Source: Paenibacillus taichungensis (GTDB taxonomy: Bacteria; Bacillota; Bacilli; Paenibacillales; Paenibacillaceae). Taken from it: DNA of 64,000 bases. The position numbers were made by a program, and so were the translations under genes. The DNA is taken from NCBI RefSeq assembly GCF_013359905.1, contig NZ_JABMCC010000121.1, positions 930,001 through 994,000 of the forward strand. Reading direction: 5' to 3'. This document shows, piece after piece, positions 50,859 to 58,677 of this stretch. How positions within the stretch are numbered: position 1 is the stretch's first letter; each line of letters starts with the position of its first letter. The notes under the pieces are model-generated. The model did no database searches, was not told where the DNA came from, and worked only from the letters and a program-made list of their open reading frames with translations.

Positions 50859-51038
50859 TTTGGCTTCCCCCCTTTTCCGTGAAACATACTGTTATAAAAA
50901 TAATAACACATTTTTGTCTTAACTCCAAACAGATTGATAATATACTGAGAAATCATGACACGCTTTCCATCAATCCGCTTCGTATATCCCTATCAGCCTT
51001 GCCATATACTTTGAACAGGAAGGAAAGGAGTGATTCTT

Positions 51039-51983
51039 ATGGAACTGTTCGCCGTATGGACCGATGTATCAGGGCAGGAAGAAGCGGATCAATTTTATCG
51101 TTGTGTGAAGGAAAAAACCAAAGGTTTACATATAAGCAAAAGAGGATTTCGGCTCACCTTCAAACATAATGACGGAAGAGCGGCCTGGGTATGCAGAGGC
51201 AATGAGAATCACGCTGACTTCCAGCAGTGGTTGCCCCAGATCAGTGATTTGCTTGCCAACGGACTTGCAGATTTCATTATGGATACGCGTGAACGTATTA
51301 TGGTGGAAGAGATGATCTCAAAGGCCTGCTCAGTCATGGATGAACATGAGGTGGAGAAGGTAAACCGGATATGCATGCCTTTATTATTCAATGGTGACTT
51401 GGATCAACCAGGCCTGCGCGAGCGTCGCCGTAACACTTTGGCCAATGGATTGAAGCAGGATTTGGAAGAGGTGCATTTTTTTCATCTTGAAGGCATTCTT
51501 AATTTCCGGATTCGGCCATATAAGCAGGAACTTCACGAGCTGGTAGAGTATGCACTGGATGAATTCTGGATGGATCGTCAATATGAAGAGTTTATGGGGC
51601 TGCTCAAATATTTTGTGTTCTTTCAGGAGGCGAAAGTACCTCTTGTGCATTTGATACACAAAGGATTACATGAATTTCAAGTATTGGATGCTGCGCTTAA
51701 TGTGCTGCCCGTACAAAAGGATGAACAGGTCGTCGTGGAGATGCCGGGGCTTGAATTGGAAATGGATATTGAAGATATGATCGTGAGTACGCTGATCTCC
51801 ATCTCACCTGAAAAGGTCATGCTGCATACACGTACTCCTGATCTGCCTATCATCTCTACGATCCGTCAGATCTTTGAAGACAAGGTGCAATTATGCCATC
51901 ATTGTCCTGAGTGTGAAGTCCTGCGCTCCGGATTGTTGACAGGTCTTGACGCAAGTGATATCGGCAATTATAATAACTGTTGA
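51039..51983 (+). CDS. ytxC: Putative sporulation protein YtxC
   Basis: This 314-residue protein resembles the YtxC family (281 residues in Bacillus), which is required for or linked to sporulation but has no known biochemical role. Visible features are VYALDEFWMDRQYEEFMGLLKYFV-type helices (here VEYALDEFWMDRQYEE) and a C-terminal cluster LCHHCPEC. It lies immediately upstream of thrS, the same order as ytxC-thrS in Bacillus, which carries the call. AAAGGAG lies about eight bases before the ATG. Confidence 0.85.
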   Translation: MELFAVWTDVSGQEEADQFYRCVKEKTKGLHISKRGFRLTFKHNDGRAAWVCRGNENHADFQQWLPQISDLLANGLADFIMDTRERIMVEEMISKACSVMDEHEVEKVNRICMPLLFNGDLDQPGLRERRRNTLANGLKQDLEEVHFFHLEGILNFRIRPYKQELHELVEYALDEFWMDRQYEEFMGLLKYFVFFQEAKVPLVHLIHKGLHEFQVLDAALNVLPVQKDEQVVVEMPGLELEMDIEDMIVSTLISISPEKVMLHTRTPDLPIISTIRQIFEDKVQLCHHCPECEVLRSGLLTGLDASDIGNYNNC

Positions 51984-52022
51984 TCCATGATTTATTTGAG
52001 TTGTTATGGAACAATAAACAAA

Positions 52023-52316
52023 AGCGTTGACAAAGACAAGAACCATACGCACGGTCGGTGCAGAGAGAGGGAACCAGGCTGAAATTTCCTCCGGATGCCA
52101 CGTTTGGTTTACCCCTTTGGAGCTGCAGTTTTGAAAATGGATATAAATATTGCCTCTATAATACAGGTAGTCATCCATGAGTAAGGATATGCCGGGTCAT
52201 GCCCGTTACCGTCATGCCAATGAGGGCTGTACTTCCAATATGGATGAAGCAGCTGAATTAGGGTGGAACCACGAGAGTATACAACACTCGTCCCTTTGCC
52301 GGGACGGGTGTTTTTT
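52023..52316 (+). ncRNA. T-box leader (tRNA-Thr sensing) of thrS
   Basis: Stem I begins with GACAAAGACAAGAACC. The specifier region reads GGTTTACCCCTTTGGAGC, placing ACC (Thr) at 52111-52113 by analogy with the pheS leader, in which the specifier also directly precedes the CTCnGGAGC block. The T-box AGGGTGGAACCACG is at 52260-52273. The terminator CACTCGTCCC/GGGACGGGTG (52285-52310) with T6 ends the leader. Uncharged tRNA-Thr should turn on thrS. Confidence 0.88.
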
Positions 52317-52406
52317 GCGTTCCTTTGCAAAATTGCAGGAACAGCAATAGATTATCCATCCATGAAATACATGGACAGAGGTTGAATTTACAGGAGGAAT
52401 GAGACA

Positions 52407-54344
52407 ATGGCAGTTAACATTAAACTACCCGATGGTTCGGTTCGTGAGTATGCCGACGGAAGCAGCATTGAAGATGTGGCCGCTTCGATTAGCAGCGGAC
52501 TTCGCAAAAATGCCGTAGCCGGCAAACTGGATGGAATCGTAGTGGACTTGTCCACAACACTTCATGAGGGAGCATTGGTGGAGATCGTAACACTGGATTC
52601 ACCAGAAGGTCTGGAAGTGATGCGTCACAGTACAGCTCACTTGCTCGCTCAAGCTGTGAAGCGTTTATATGGAAACAAAGAGGTTCATCTCGGCGTTGGT
52701 CCTGTCATTGAAGATGGTTTCTACTATGATATGGATCTAGAACAACCGCTCAATCCAGAAGATCTGCAAAAGATTGAGAAGGAAATGGAACGTATTGTTA
52801 ATGAGAACTTGCCAATTGTACGTAAGGAAGTTAGCCGCGAGGAAGCGATCAAAATCTTCGAAGAAGTGGGCGATCCTTACAAGCTGGAATTGATTCGTGA
52901 CTTACCAGAAGACAGTGTTATCACTATTTATGAGCAAGGTGAATTCTTCGACTTGTGTCGTGGACCACACGTGCCATCCACCAGCAAAATCAAAGTATTT
53001 AAACTGATGAATGTTGCCGGTGCTTACTGGCGTGGAGATAGCAAAAACAAAATGCTGCAACGTATTTATGGTACAGCTTTTGTGAAAAAAGCACAGCTTG
53101 ATGAGCATTTGCACTTCCTGGAAGAAGCACGTAAACGGGATCACCGTAAATTGGGTAAGGAACTCGAAATCTTCACATTCTCCCAACTGGTTGGACAAGG
53201 CCTGCCAATCTGGTTGCCTAACGGTGCGAAGCTGCGCCGGACGTTGGAGCGTTATATCGTGGATCTGGAAGAGAGCCTCGGATATCAGCATGTATACACA
53301 CCGGTGCTTGGTAATGTTGAGTTATACAAAACATCCGGACACTGGGAGCACTATCAGGAAGACATGTTCCCTAAAATGGTTATGGACAATGAGGAACTCG
53401 TTCTTCGTCCAATGAACTGTCCTCACCACATGATGGTGTACAAGTCCAGCATGCACAGCTACCGTGATCTGCCGATCCGGATTGCCGAGCTTGGCATGAT
53501 GCATCGTTACGAAATGTCGGGCGCGTTGACAGGTCTGCATCGTGTACGTGCGATGACGCTGAACGACTCTCACATATTCGCACGCCCGGATCAGATCAAG
53601 GAAGAGTTTGCTCGTGTTATTGAGCTGATTCAAACGGTTTATAAAGATTTCGGCATTCACGAATATCGTTTCCGTTTGTCCTATCGCGATCCTCAGGATA
53701 CCGAGAAATACTTCCAAAACGACGAGATGTGGGAAATGTCCCAACGCATGCTGCGTGAAGTTGTGGAAGAACTTAACCTTCCATTCTATGAAGCAGAAGG
53801 CGAAGCGGCATTCTATGGTCCAAAACTGGACGTTCAGATCAAGACAGCACTGGGCAAAGAAGAGACATTGTCTACTGTTCAATTGGACTTCCTCTTGCCA
53901 GAGCGGTTTGAGCTTGAATATGTGGGAGATGATGGACAGAAACATCGTCCGGTCGTTATTCACCGCGGTGTAATCAGTACGATGGAGCGTTTCACTGCAT
54001 TCTTGCTGGAGAACTTTGCAGGGGCTCTGCCACTGTGGTTGTCTCCTGTACAGGCGAAGGTTATTCCGGTATCCGGCAACTTCGACGACTATGCACGTGA
54101 AGTGGAAGCGAAGCTGAAACGTGCGGGTATCTCTGCTGAAGCGGATCTGCGTAACGAGAAGCTTGGTTATAAAATCCGTGAAGCACAGCTTGAGAAAATG
54201 CCTTATATGTTCGTCGTTGGTGAAAATGAACGTAATGCAGAGGGTGTATCTGTGCGGAAACGTGGAGAAGGCGATCTCGGCATGAAACCTGTGGACGAAA
54301 TTGTAGCCCAACTTAAAGAAGAGATTGCAACAAGACTGGTGTAA
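52407..54344 (+). CDS. thrS: Threonine-tRNA ligase
   Basis: This 645-residue, full-length enzyme has an N-terminal TGS domain (MAVNIKLPDGSVREYADG), an editing domain with HSTAHLLAQAVK, the class II catalytic core (motif 2 GMMHRYEMSGALTGLHRVR and zinc ligand Cys in MNCPHHM, motif 3 HRGVISTMERFTAFL) and a C-terminal anticodon-binding domain. It charges tRNA-Thr and edits Ser-tRNA-Thr. AGGAGG precedes the ATG. Preceded by a T-box and closed by a terminator, so monocistronic. Confidence 0.97.
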   Translation: MAVNIKLPDGSVREYADGSSIEDVAASISSGLRKNAVAGKLDGIVVDLSTTLHEGALVEIVTLDSPEGLEVMRHSTAHLLAQAVKRLYGNKEVHLGVGPVIEDGFYYDMDLEQPLNPEDLQKIEKEMERIVNENLPIVRKEVSREEAIKIFEEVGDPYKLELIRDLPEDSVITIYEQGEFFDLCRGPHVPSTSKIKVFKLMNVAGAYWRGDSKNKMLQRIYGTAFVKKAQLDEHLHFLEEARKRDHRKLGKELEIFTFSQLVGQGLPIWLPNGAKLRRTLERYIVDLEESLGYQHVYTPVLGNVELYKTSGHWEHYQEDMFPKMVMDNEELVLRPMNCPHHMMVYKSSMHSYRDLPIRIAELGMMHRYEMSGALTGLHRVRAMTLNDSHIFARPDQIKEEFARVIELIQTVYKDFGIHEYRFRLSYRDPQDTEKYFQNDEMWEMSQRMLREVVEELNLPFYEAEGEAAFYGPKLDVQIKTALGKEETLSTVQLDFLLPERFELEYVGDDGQKHRPVVIHRGVISTMERFTAFLLENFAGALPLWLSPVQAKVIPVSGNFDDYAREVEAKLKRAGISAEADLRNEKLGYKIREAQLEKMPYMFVVGENERNAEGVSVRKRGEGDLGMKPVDEIVAQLKEEIATRLV

Positions 54345-54370
54345 TCCTGAATTGTAGCTTCTATAATAAA

Positions 54371-54422
54371 GAACCGTTTAAATCGTATTGGAGTAAAATC
54401 CAATGGTTTAGACGGTTTTTTT
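54371..54422 (+). terminator. Terminator of thrS
   Basis: AACCGTTTAAA with TATTGGA pairs with TCCAATG and TTTAGACGGTT, followed by seven T residues. Confidence 0.9.
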
Positions 54423-54527
54423 GTTGTTTTAAGGTTTTCTGGATATCCGATTTAAAAGCCTTAATAGGTGAAAAGTATAGAATTTTTTCATTTTGGAAAA
54501 CCTTTGCAGTAAGGGGGAGGTTCTATA

Positions 54528-55301
54528 ATGAAAAAGCAATTCTTAATTCAGAAGAAAAACATAAGGTTCATCATCTCTTGCTGTGTGGTGCTCACTGGAA
54601 TAGTCTTAGGCTTGAATCAGGCAGAAGCATATACCTTTGAAGAGGAAAATGAAGTCATGTATGTGGAGAATCGGCATAGCGAAACTTTAGGAGAGCTTGA
54701 AGGTGTACATTCAGAAGCGGCAGTGTATGAATACAGCGATCAGGCTCAACTCACTACTTTGGTCTATATGGGGTTTTTGTGGTCTCCACAGCCTATTGTT
54801 ATTCCACGGCCGGAAGTTCCGGAGAAGCAGACCGGAGTTGACCCATCCATGCCGGTACTCGCTCCGCGTACAGAACAGGTGTTGGATACACACAAGGTGA
54901 CGGCTACCGGATACACTGCAGGTGTGGAATCAACCGGAAAAGGTCCGAAACATCCTCAATACGGAATTACGTATTCAGGTGTAAAGGTGCGCCGTGATAA
55001 AGAAACAGTTTCGACAATTGCAGCTGATCCAAAGCTGTTCCCACTGGGTTCCATTTTATATATTCCCGGTTATGGCTACGGCATCGTTGCAGATACGGGC
55101 TCGGCGATCAAGGGCAATAAAATTGATCTTTATTTCCCAACAACAAAGCAAGTATATAAAGAATGGGGCAAAAAGGACGTCGAAGTACAGGTGATCAAAC
55201 AAGGTGCTGGAAAATGCACTGAAAAAATGCTGGAAGAGTTATCGGAAGCTATCGATGTGTACAAATCCGTACCCGATTCATGGCTGGACAAGGCCGTATA
55301 A
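54528..55301 (+). CDS. Secreted 3D-domain protein (YuiC/MltA-like)
   Basis: This 257-residue protein has an N-terminal hydrophobic segment (about residues 12-33), so it is exported or membrane-anchored. The second half is the 3D domain: TATGYTAG, STIAADPKLFPLGS, YGIVADTGSAIKGNKIDLYF, whose Asp residues are catalytic in lytic transglycosylase-like enzymes. In Firmicutes such proteins (YuiC, YocH-type tails) trim cell-wall glycan or act in stationary phase. No LysM repeats are present. GGGGGAGG precedes the ATG. Confidence 0.85.
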   Translation: MKKQFLIQKKNIRFIISCCVVLTGIVLGLNQAEAYTFEEENEVMYVENRHSETLGELEGVHSEAAVYEYSDQAQLTTLVYMGFLWSPQPIVIPRPEVPEKQTGVDPSMPVLAPRTEQVLDTHKVTATGYTAGVESTGKGPKHPQYGITYSGVKVRRDKETVSTIAADPKLFPLGSILYIPGYGYGIVADTGSAIKGNKIDLYFPTTKQVYKEWGKKDVEVQVIKQGAGKCTEKMLEELSEAIDVYKSVPDSWLDKAV

Positions 55302-55321
55302 TGATGATGAATTTTAATACA

Positions 55322-55352
55322 TGAATAACGCACGCGCACTCTTCACATAATA
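55322..55352 (+). promoter_or_regulatory. Forespore (sigma-G type) promoter
   Basis: TGAATA (55322-55327), 18-base spacer, CATAATA (55346-55352): a good match to the sigma-G/F form (TGnATA, CATAnTA), placed 65 bases before the spore-protein start. Confidence 0.7.
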
Positions 55353-55416
55353 CTCTCTGGGGACGAACCCCGCGTTGCAGACATGCAATGTAAATATGAA
55401 GAGAGAGGTGATCGTC

Positions 55417-55602
55417 GTGGCTAAGAAATCTCAAGGTTCACAAACGCCAAACGAGAAGTACAATGCAGAGTTTGGAGAAGAGAATGCAGCAAGCAAAGTG
55501 AAGCAATCGCACCAAAACAAAGTGAAGGATAACTTCCAAACACCTGATGAAAAATACAATGCTGAGTTCGGTACTGAGAACACAGGCAAAACACAAAAGT
55601 AA
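55417..55602 (+). CDS. Gamma-type small acid-soluble spore protein
   Basis: This 61-residue protein is hydrophilic and has no cysteine. It is built of two near-identical units, QTPNEKYNAEFGEEN and QTPDEKYNAEFGTEN, separated by a KVKQSHQNKVKDNF linker. Repeats with a TEF/AEF core and Gln/Asn-rich spacers are the hallmark of gamma-type SASPs, the amino-acid storage proteins of spores that do not bind DNA. GTG 55417 lies six bases after GAGGTG. A sigma-G type promoter upstream and a terminator downstream make it a single transcription unit. Assignment is from repeat form plus promoter. Confidence 0.72.
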   Translation: MAKKSQGSQTPNEKYNAEFGEENAASKVKQSHQNKVKDNFQTPDEKYNAEFGTENTGKTQK

Positions 55603-55612
55603 ATCAATGCAC

Positions 55613-55645
55613 AAACACCTTGGAGAATTTCTCCAGGGTGTTTTT
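55613..55645 (+). terminator. Terminator of the spore protein gene
   Basis: AAACACCTTGGAGAA pairs with TTCTCCAGGGTGTTT, followed by TT. Confidence 0.93.
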
Positions 55646-55671
55646 AATATTTTACATAAATAACCTTCCGC

Positions 55672-55689
55672 CTCGGTCTGGAGACCGAG
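55672..55689. promoter_or_regulatory. Inverted repeat upstream of liaF, possible operator
   Basis: CTCGGTCT-GG-AGACCGAG, a perfect 8-2-8 repeat about 85 bases before the liaF start. Placement suits a response-regulator site for autoregulation; which regulator binds is unknown. Confidence 0.4.
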
Positions 55690-55772
55690 ATCAATTCCAT
55701 CTGCCGCCGCTGTTAACCAATCCTTGTCTGATGTAAACTGGATACAGAATACAGACAAAGGAGACATGAGCG

Positions 55773-56828
55773 ATGAAACGATCTACGCGGGACCGCTGGT
55801 GGGTTGGCATTCCTCTTATTGCGATTGGCGCAATAATATTGTTCAGGCAATTGGGCTATGACATAGATATCGGATACATGTTCAGAACATATTGGCCGTT
55901 ATTTTTGATTTGGTGGGGTGTAAAAGGGTTAACCGAAATTCGGCGTAATGGGAGTCATGCATTGATTGGACCGGCCATTGTACTGGCGATTGGTGGATAC
56001 TTCTTGGCACGCAATCTGGGGTGGATTGATTATTCCATGGGCGAGTTCATTCGCTACCTAATTCCGGTAATGCTGATTGGTGGGGGATTGTTCGTTCTGA
56101 TCGGACCCCGTCGTCGTGACCGGAAACACCATGACCAAGTACCACCGCCTCCTCCACCGGAGCCACCTTATAAGCCATTGTCCCCTGAGGACCTGGAAAT
56201 GCCGTCTTCGTTTGATGAACAGTTCGAGAAAACATTTGGCAAACCGGAACAGGAACACAAGAATGATTCACATGGCTCATTCTATACAGATAAGGAAGAC
56301 CCTAAAACACACGGACATCAACACCATCATAAACATCAACATCATCATCACAAGCATAAAGGTTACGGTTCAAGTAAAAAGGAATATGAAACATTTGATC
56401 ACGATGACCACTATGATGATGATCCGAATTACTATGGTGGCCATGGGAATACAATTAACAAATCGGCATTTATCGGTGATATGTATATGGGACAGGAAGT
56501 GTTCTCCCTGAAACCGATGAATATTTCGGCATTTATTGGCGATACGGTGATTGATTTGACGAAGGCGCAAATACCTTACGGTGAGACGAAAATTAACATT
56601 TCCTCTTTTATTGGGGATGTGAAGGTATTTGTTCCTGAAGATATGGATCTCGGTGTGACTGTGACGACAAACTCGTTTATTGGGGACATGTCGCTGTTAA
56701 ATCAAAAACGAGGCGGATTCCTAAGCAGTGCTCAGGCTGAAACGGCGCATTATCGCGAAGCAGGAAAAAAAGTACGGATTGTCGTTAGTGTGTTTATTGG
56801 AGATGTCAAAGTGAATAAGGTGGGTTAA
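55773..56828 (+). CDS. liaF: Envelope stress inhibitor LiaF with a His-rich insertion
   Basis: This 351-residue protein has four hydrophobic segments (about residues 10-24, 38-52, 62-78 and 87-107) and a C-terminal domain with the repeated SAFIGD/SFIGD motif (four or five copies, the DUF2154/LiaF domain). LiaF keeps LiaS silent when the cell wall is intact. Between the membrane part and the FIGD repeats sits a disordered linker (residues about 115-225) containing PPPPPPEPP, a run of histidines (HGHQHHHKHQHHHHKHK) and an Asp-rich patch (DHDDHYDDDPN). LiaF of Bacillus is 241 residues, so the linker is the extra part. AAAGGAG precedes the ATG. First gene of liaF-liaS-liaR. Confidence 0.9.
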   Translation: MKRSTRDRWWVGIPLIAIGAIILFRQLGYDIDIGYMFRTYWPLFLIWWGVKGLTEIRRNGSHALIGPAIVLAIGGYFLARNLGWIDYSMGEFIRYLIPVMLIGGGLFVLIGPRRRDRKHHDQVPPPPPPEPPYKPLSPEDLEMPSSFDEQFEKTFGKPEQEHKNDSHGSFYTDKEDPKTHGHQHHHKHQHHHHKHKGYGSSKKEYETFDHDDHYDDDPNYYGGHGNTINKSAFIGDMYMGQEVFSLKPMNISAFIGDTVIDLTKAQIPYGETKINISSFIGDVKVFVPEDMDLGVTVTTNSFIGDMSLLNQKRGGFLSSAQAETAHYREAGKKVRIVVSVFIGDVKVNKVG

Positions 56829-56831
56829 CGC

Positions 56832-57869
56832 ATGATTCGAACGATTCTCAAAGCAAATAAGTGGGAACTGATGATGTATTTTGCGCTGACCGGACTCATT
56901 ACTTTGGGCGGGTTTTACTTGCTGTACGGGGAAGTGCTAATGGGAACAGGGCGACAGCGTGCGTGGACCTATGTTGCTGTTGTCCTTCTGGCTACCGTAA
57001 TCACGGGGTATATTGCTGCTTTGCGACTTCAACGTAAGATTGATCTACTGGATCTCAACATGCTGAAAGTGTCAAAAGGCAATCTTGCTGTTCGTATGCC
57101 TGAGGCAGATGATGCCTCATTCGGGCGGGTATATCAGGAATTCAATGTCATGATGGATTCGATTGAGAAAAAAATGAGATTGCTTCAGCGGCTCGGTGAG
57201 CAGGAAGTCATTGAAAAGGAACAGGCATCTGAGCGCGCTGTAATTGAAGAGCGTAAACGGATGGCAAGGGATTTGCATGATACGGTCAGCCAGCAGCTTT
57301 TCGCCATGCATATGTCGGCTTCCTCCTTACCACGTCTGCTGGAGATGAATCCCGAGCATGGCAGCAAAGTGCTGGACCAACTTATTCAGATGTCGCATAT
57401 TGCCCAGCGGCAGATGCGTGGGCTTATCGCTCAGCTTCGCCCAGTGGAGTTGGAGGGAAGGAATCTTGGCGAAGCGCTGGATAGCTGGTTCCCTGATTAT
57501 TGCAGGCAGAATGGTTTAAAAGGAGTGAAAGAGCTGGAACTGGATGGCGGAATTTCCGATGCCATCGAGCACCAGCTGTTTCTTGTTATTCAGGAAGCGG
57601 TCGCTAATGTGGTCAAACATGCGGAAGCGGGTCTGGTCAGTCTGTCCATACGAGAGAGTGAACATCAGATCAGCATGAGCATTAGCGATGACGGTCAAGG
57701 TTTTTTGCAGCAAGCGGAACGGCCTGGCTCATACGGATTATCAACGATGCGTGAACGGGCAGAGAAGCTTGGGGGTCAGGTTCAGATTATATCGAAGCCG
57801 GGAGCGGGGACGACGGTGCGGGTATTCATCCCGAAATTCCCGAAAGAACCAGAGGGGGAAACAGAATGA
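56832..57869 (+). CDS. liaS: Sensor histidine kinase LiaS
   Basis: This 345-residue, NarX-type kinase has two membrane helices (about residues 15-32 and 46-64) with a very short extracellular loop, so intramembrane sensing is likely. It has a HAMP linker, a HisKA_3 domain with His149 in RMARDLHDTVSQQLF, and an ATPase domain ending DDGQGF and STMRERAEKLGG. It senses lipid-II-targeting antibiotics through LiaF and phosphorylates LiaR. It starts three bases after liaF and overlaps liaR by four bases. Confidence 0.92.
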   Translation: MIRTILKANKWELMMYFALTGLITLGGFYLLYGEVLMGTGRQRAWTYVAVVLLATVITGYIAALRLQRKIDLLDLNMLKVSKGNLAVRMPEADDASFGRVYQEFNVMMDSIEKKMRLLQRLGEQEVIEKEQASERAVIEERKRMARDLHDTVSQQLFAMHMSASSLPRLLEMNPEHGSKVLDQLIQMSHIAQRQMRGLIAQLRPVELEGRNLGEALDSWFPDYCRQNGLKGVKELELDGGISDAIEHQLFLVIQEAVANVVKHAEAGLVSLSIRESEHQISMSISDDGQGFLQQAERPGSYGLSTMRERAEKLGGQVQIISKPGAGTTVRVFIPKFPKEPEGETE

Positions 57870-58522
57870 GCGTAAAAGTGAATGTAATGATTGTGGATGA
57901 TCATGATATGGTGCGAATGGGATTGAAAACGTATCTTATGTTGGAACCCACATTTCATGTGATGGGGGAAGCAAGTAACGGACAGGATGCATTGAATCAG
58001 TTACGCAAGCTGGGAGAAAACGAACTGCCTGACCTGATCCTGATGGACCTGATGATGCCGGTGATGAATGGTGCGGAAGCGACACAAGCGATCATGGCCG
58101 AATTTCCGGGCATGAAAATTGTGATGCTGACCAGTTTTCTGGAGGATGACCTTGTGGTACAAGCGATTGAAGCTGGAGCGGTCAGTTATGTGCTGAAGAC
58201 GGTATCTGCTGAAGAGTTAATCTATGCTCTGCAAGGAGCATACCGAGGTATGCCTGTAATGACAGGCGACGTATCACAGGCATTGACCCGTGGTATCAGG
58301 CAGCGCACGGCAAGAGAGAACGAATCCGGCCTGACGGAACGGGAAAAGGAAGTGCTTTTGCTGATTGCAGAGGGCAAGACCAATAAGGACATCGGGGAAG
58401 AACTACATATTAGTATCAAAACTGTCAAAACCCATGTGAGCAATCTGCTGATGAAGTGTGAAATGGACGATCGGACACAGCTGGCAATCTACGCTCATCG
58501 TCAGGGCTGGGTGAAGAAATAA
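57866..58522 (+). CDS. liaR: Response regulator LiaR
   Basis: The protein has 218 residues. Receiver domain with acidic pocket (VDDHD), phosphoacceptor Asp61 in LILMDLMMP, and a C-terminal NarL/FixJ (LuxR) helix-turn-helix (LTEREKEVLLLIAEGKTNKDIGEELHIS). It activates cell-envelope stress genes when phosphorylated by LiaS. ATG overlaps liaS by four bases, giving tight coupling. Its targets are not in the window unless the repeat at 55672 is one. Confidence 0.93.
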   Translation: MSVKVNVMIVDDHDMVRMGLKTYLMLEPTFHVMGEASNGQDALNQLRKLGENELPDLILMDLMMPVMNGAEATQAIMAEFPGMKIVMLTSFLEDDLVVQAIEAGAVSYVLKTVSAEELIYALQGAYRGMPVMTGDVSQALTRGIRQRTARENESGLTEREKEVLLLIAEGKTNKDIGEELHISIKTVKTHVSNLLMKCEMDDRTQLAIYAHRQGWVKK

Positions 58523-58582
58523 GGGTTAGAATGCAGATTTGGCGGGAAAAATGTTCTATAACAGCGTGCTTTTATCTCCTTT

Positions 58583-58622
58583 TTAATTGTTTTTAAGGTA
58601 CGGTTAAGGTTTAAAGTACAAA
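58583..58622 (+). promoter_or_regulatory. htrA promoter with phased TTAA repeats
   Basis: TTAA occurs at 58583, 58593 and 58604, ten and eleven bases apart (two read TTAAGG), overlapping the -35 region of a -10 like TACAAA at 58617. Direct repeats on one helix face are typical binding sites of OmpR-family regulators, one of which is encoded two genes downstream. Confidence 0.5.
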
Positions 58623-58677
58623 ATAAGGACAGTTAAAGAATATCTCTTGCGAAGAAGAGATTGGGAGGTAGAGAGGC

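Noticed and set aside
52131..52162. TATAAT inside the thrS leader as an internal promoter
   Set aside because: The nearest TTGAAA is 20 bases away, a poor spacing, and transcription from here would cut off stem I of the T-box.
53322..54311. 329-codon open frame antisense to thrS
   Set aside because: Shadow of thrS with Phe/His/Ile-rich composition and no start signal.
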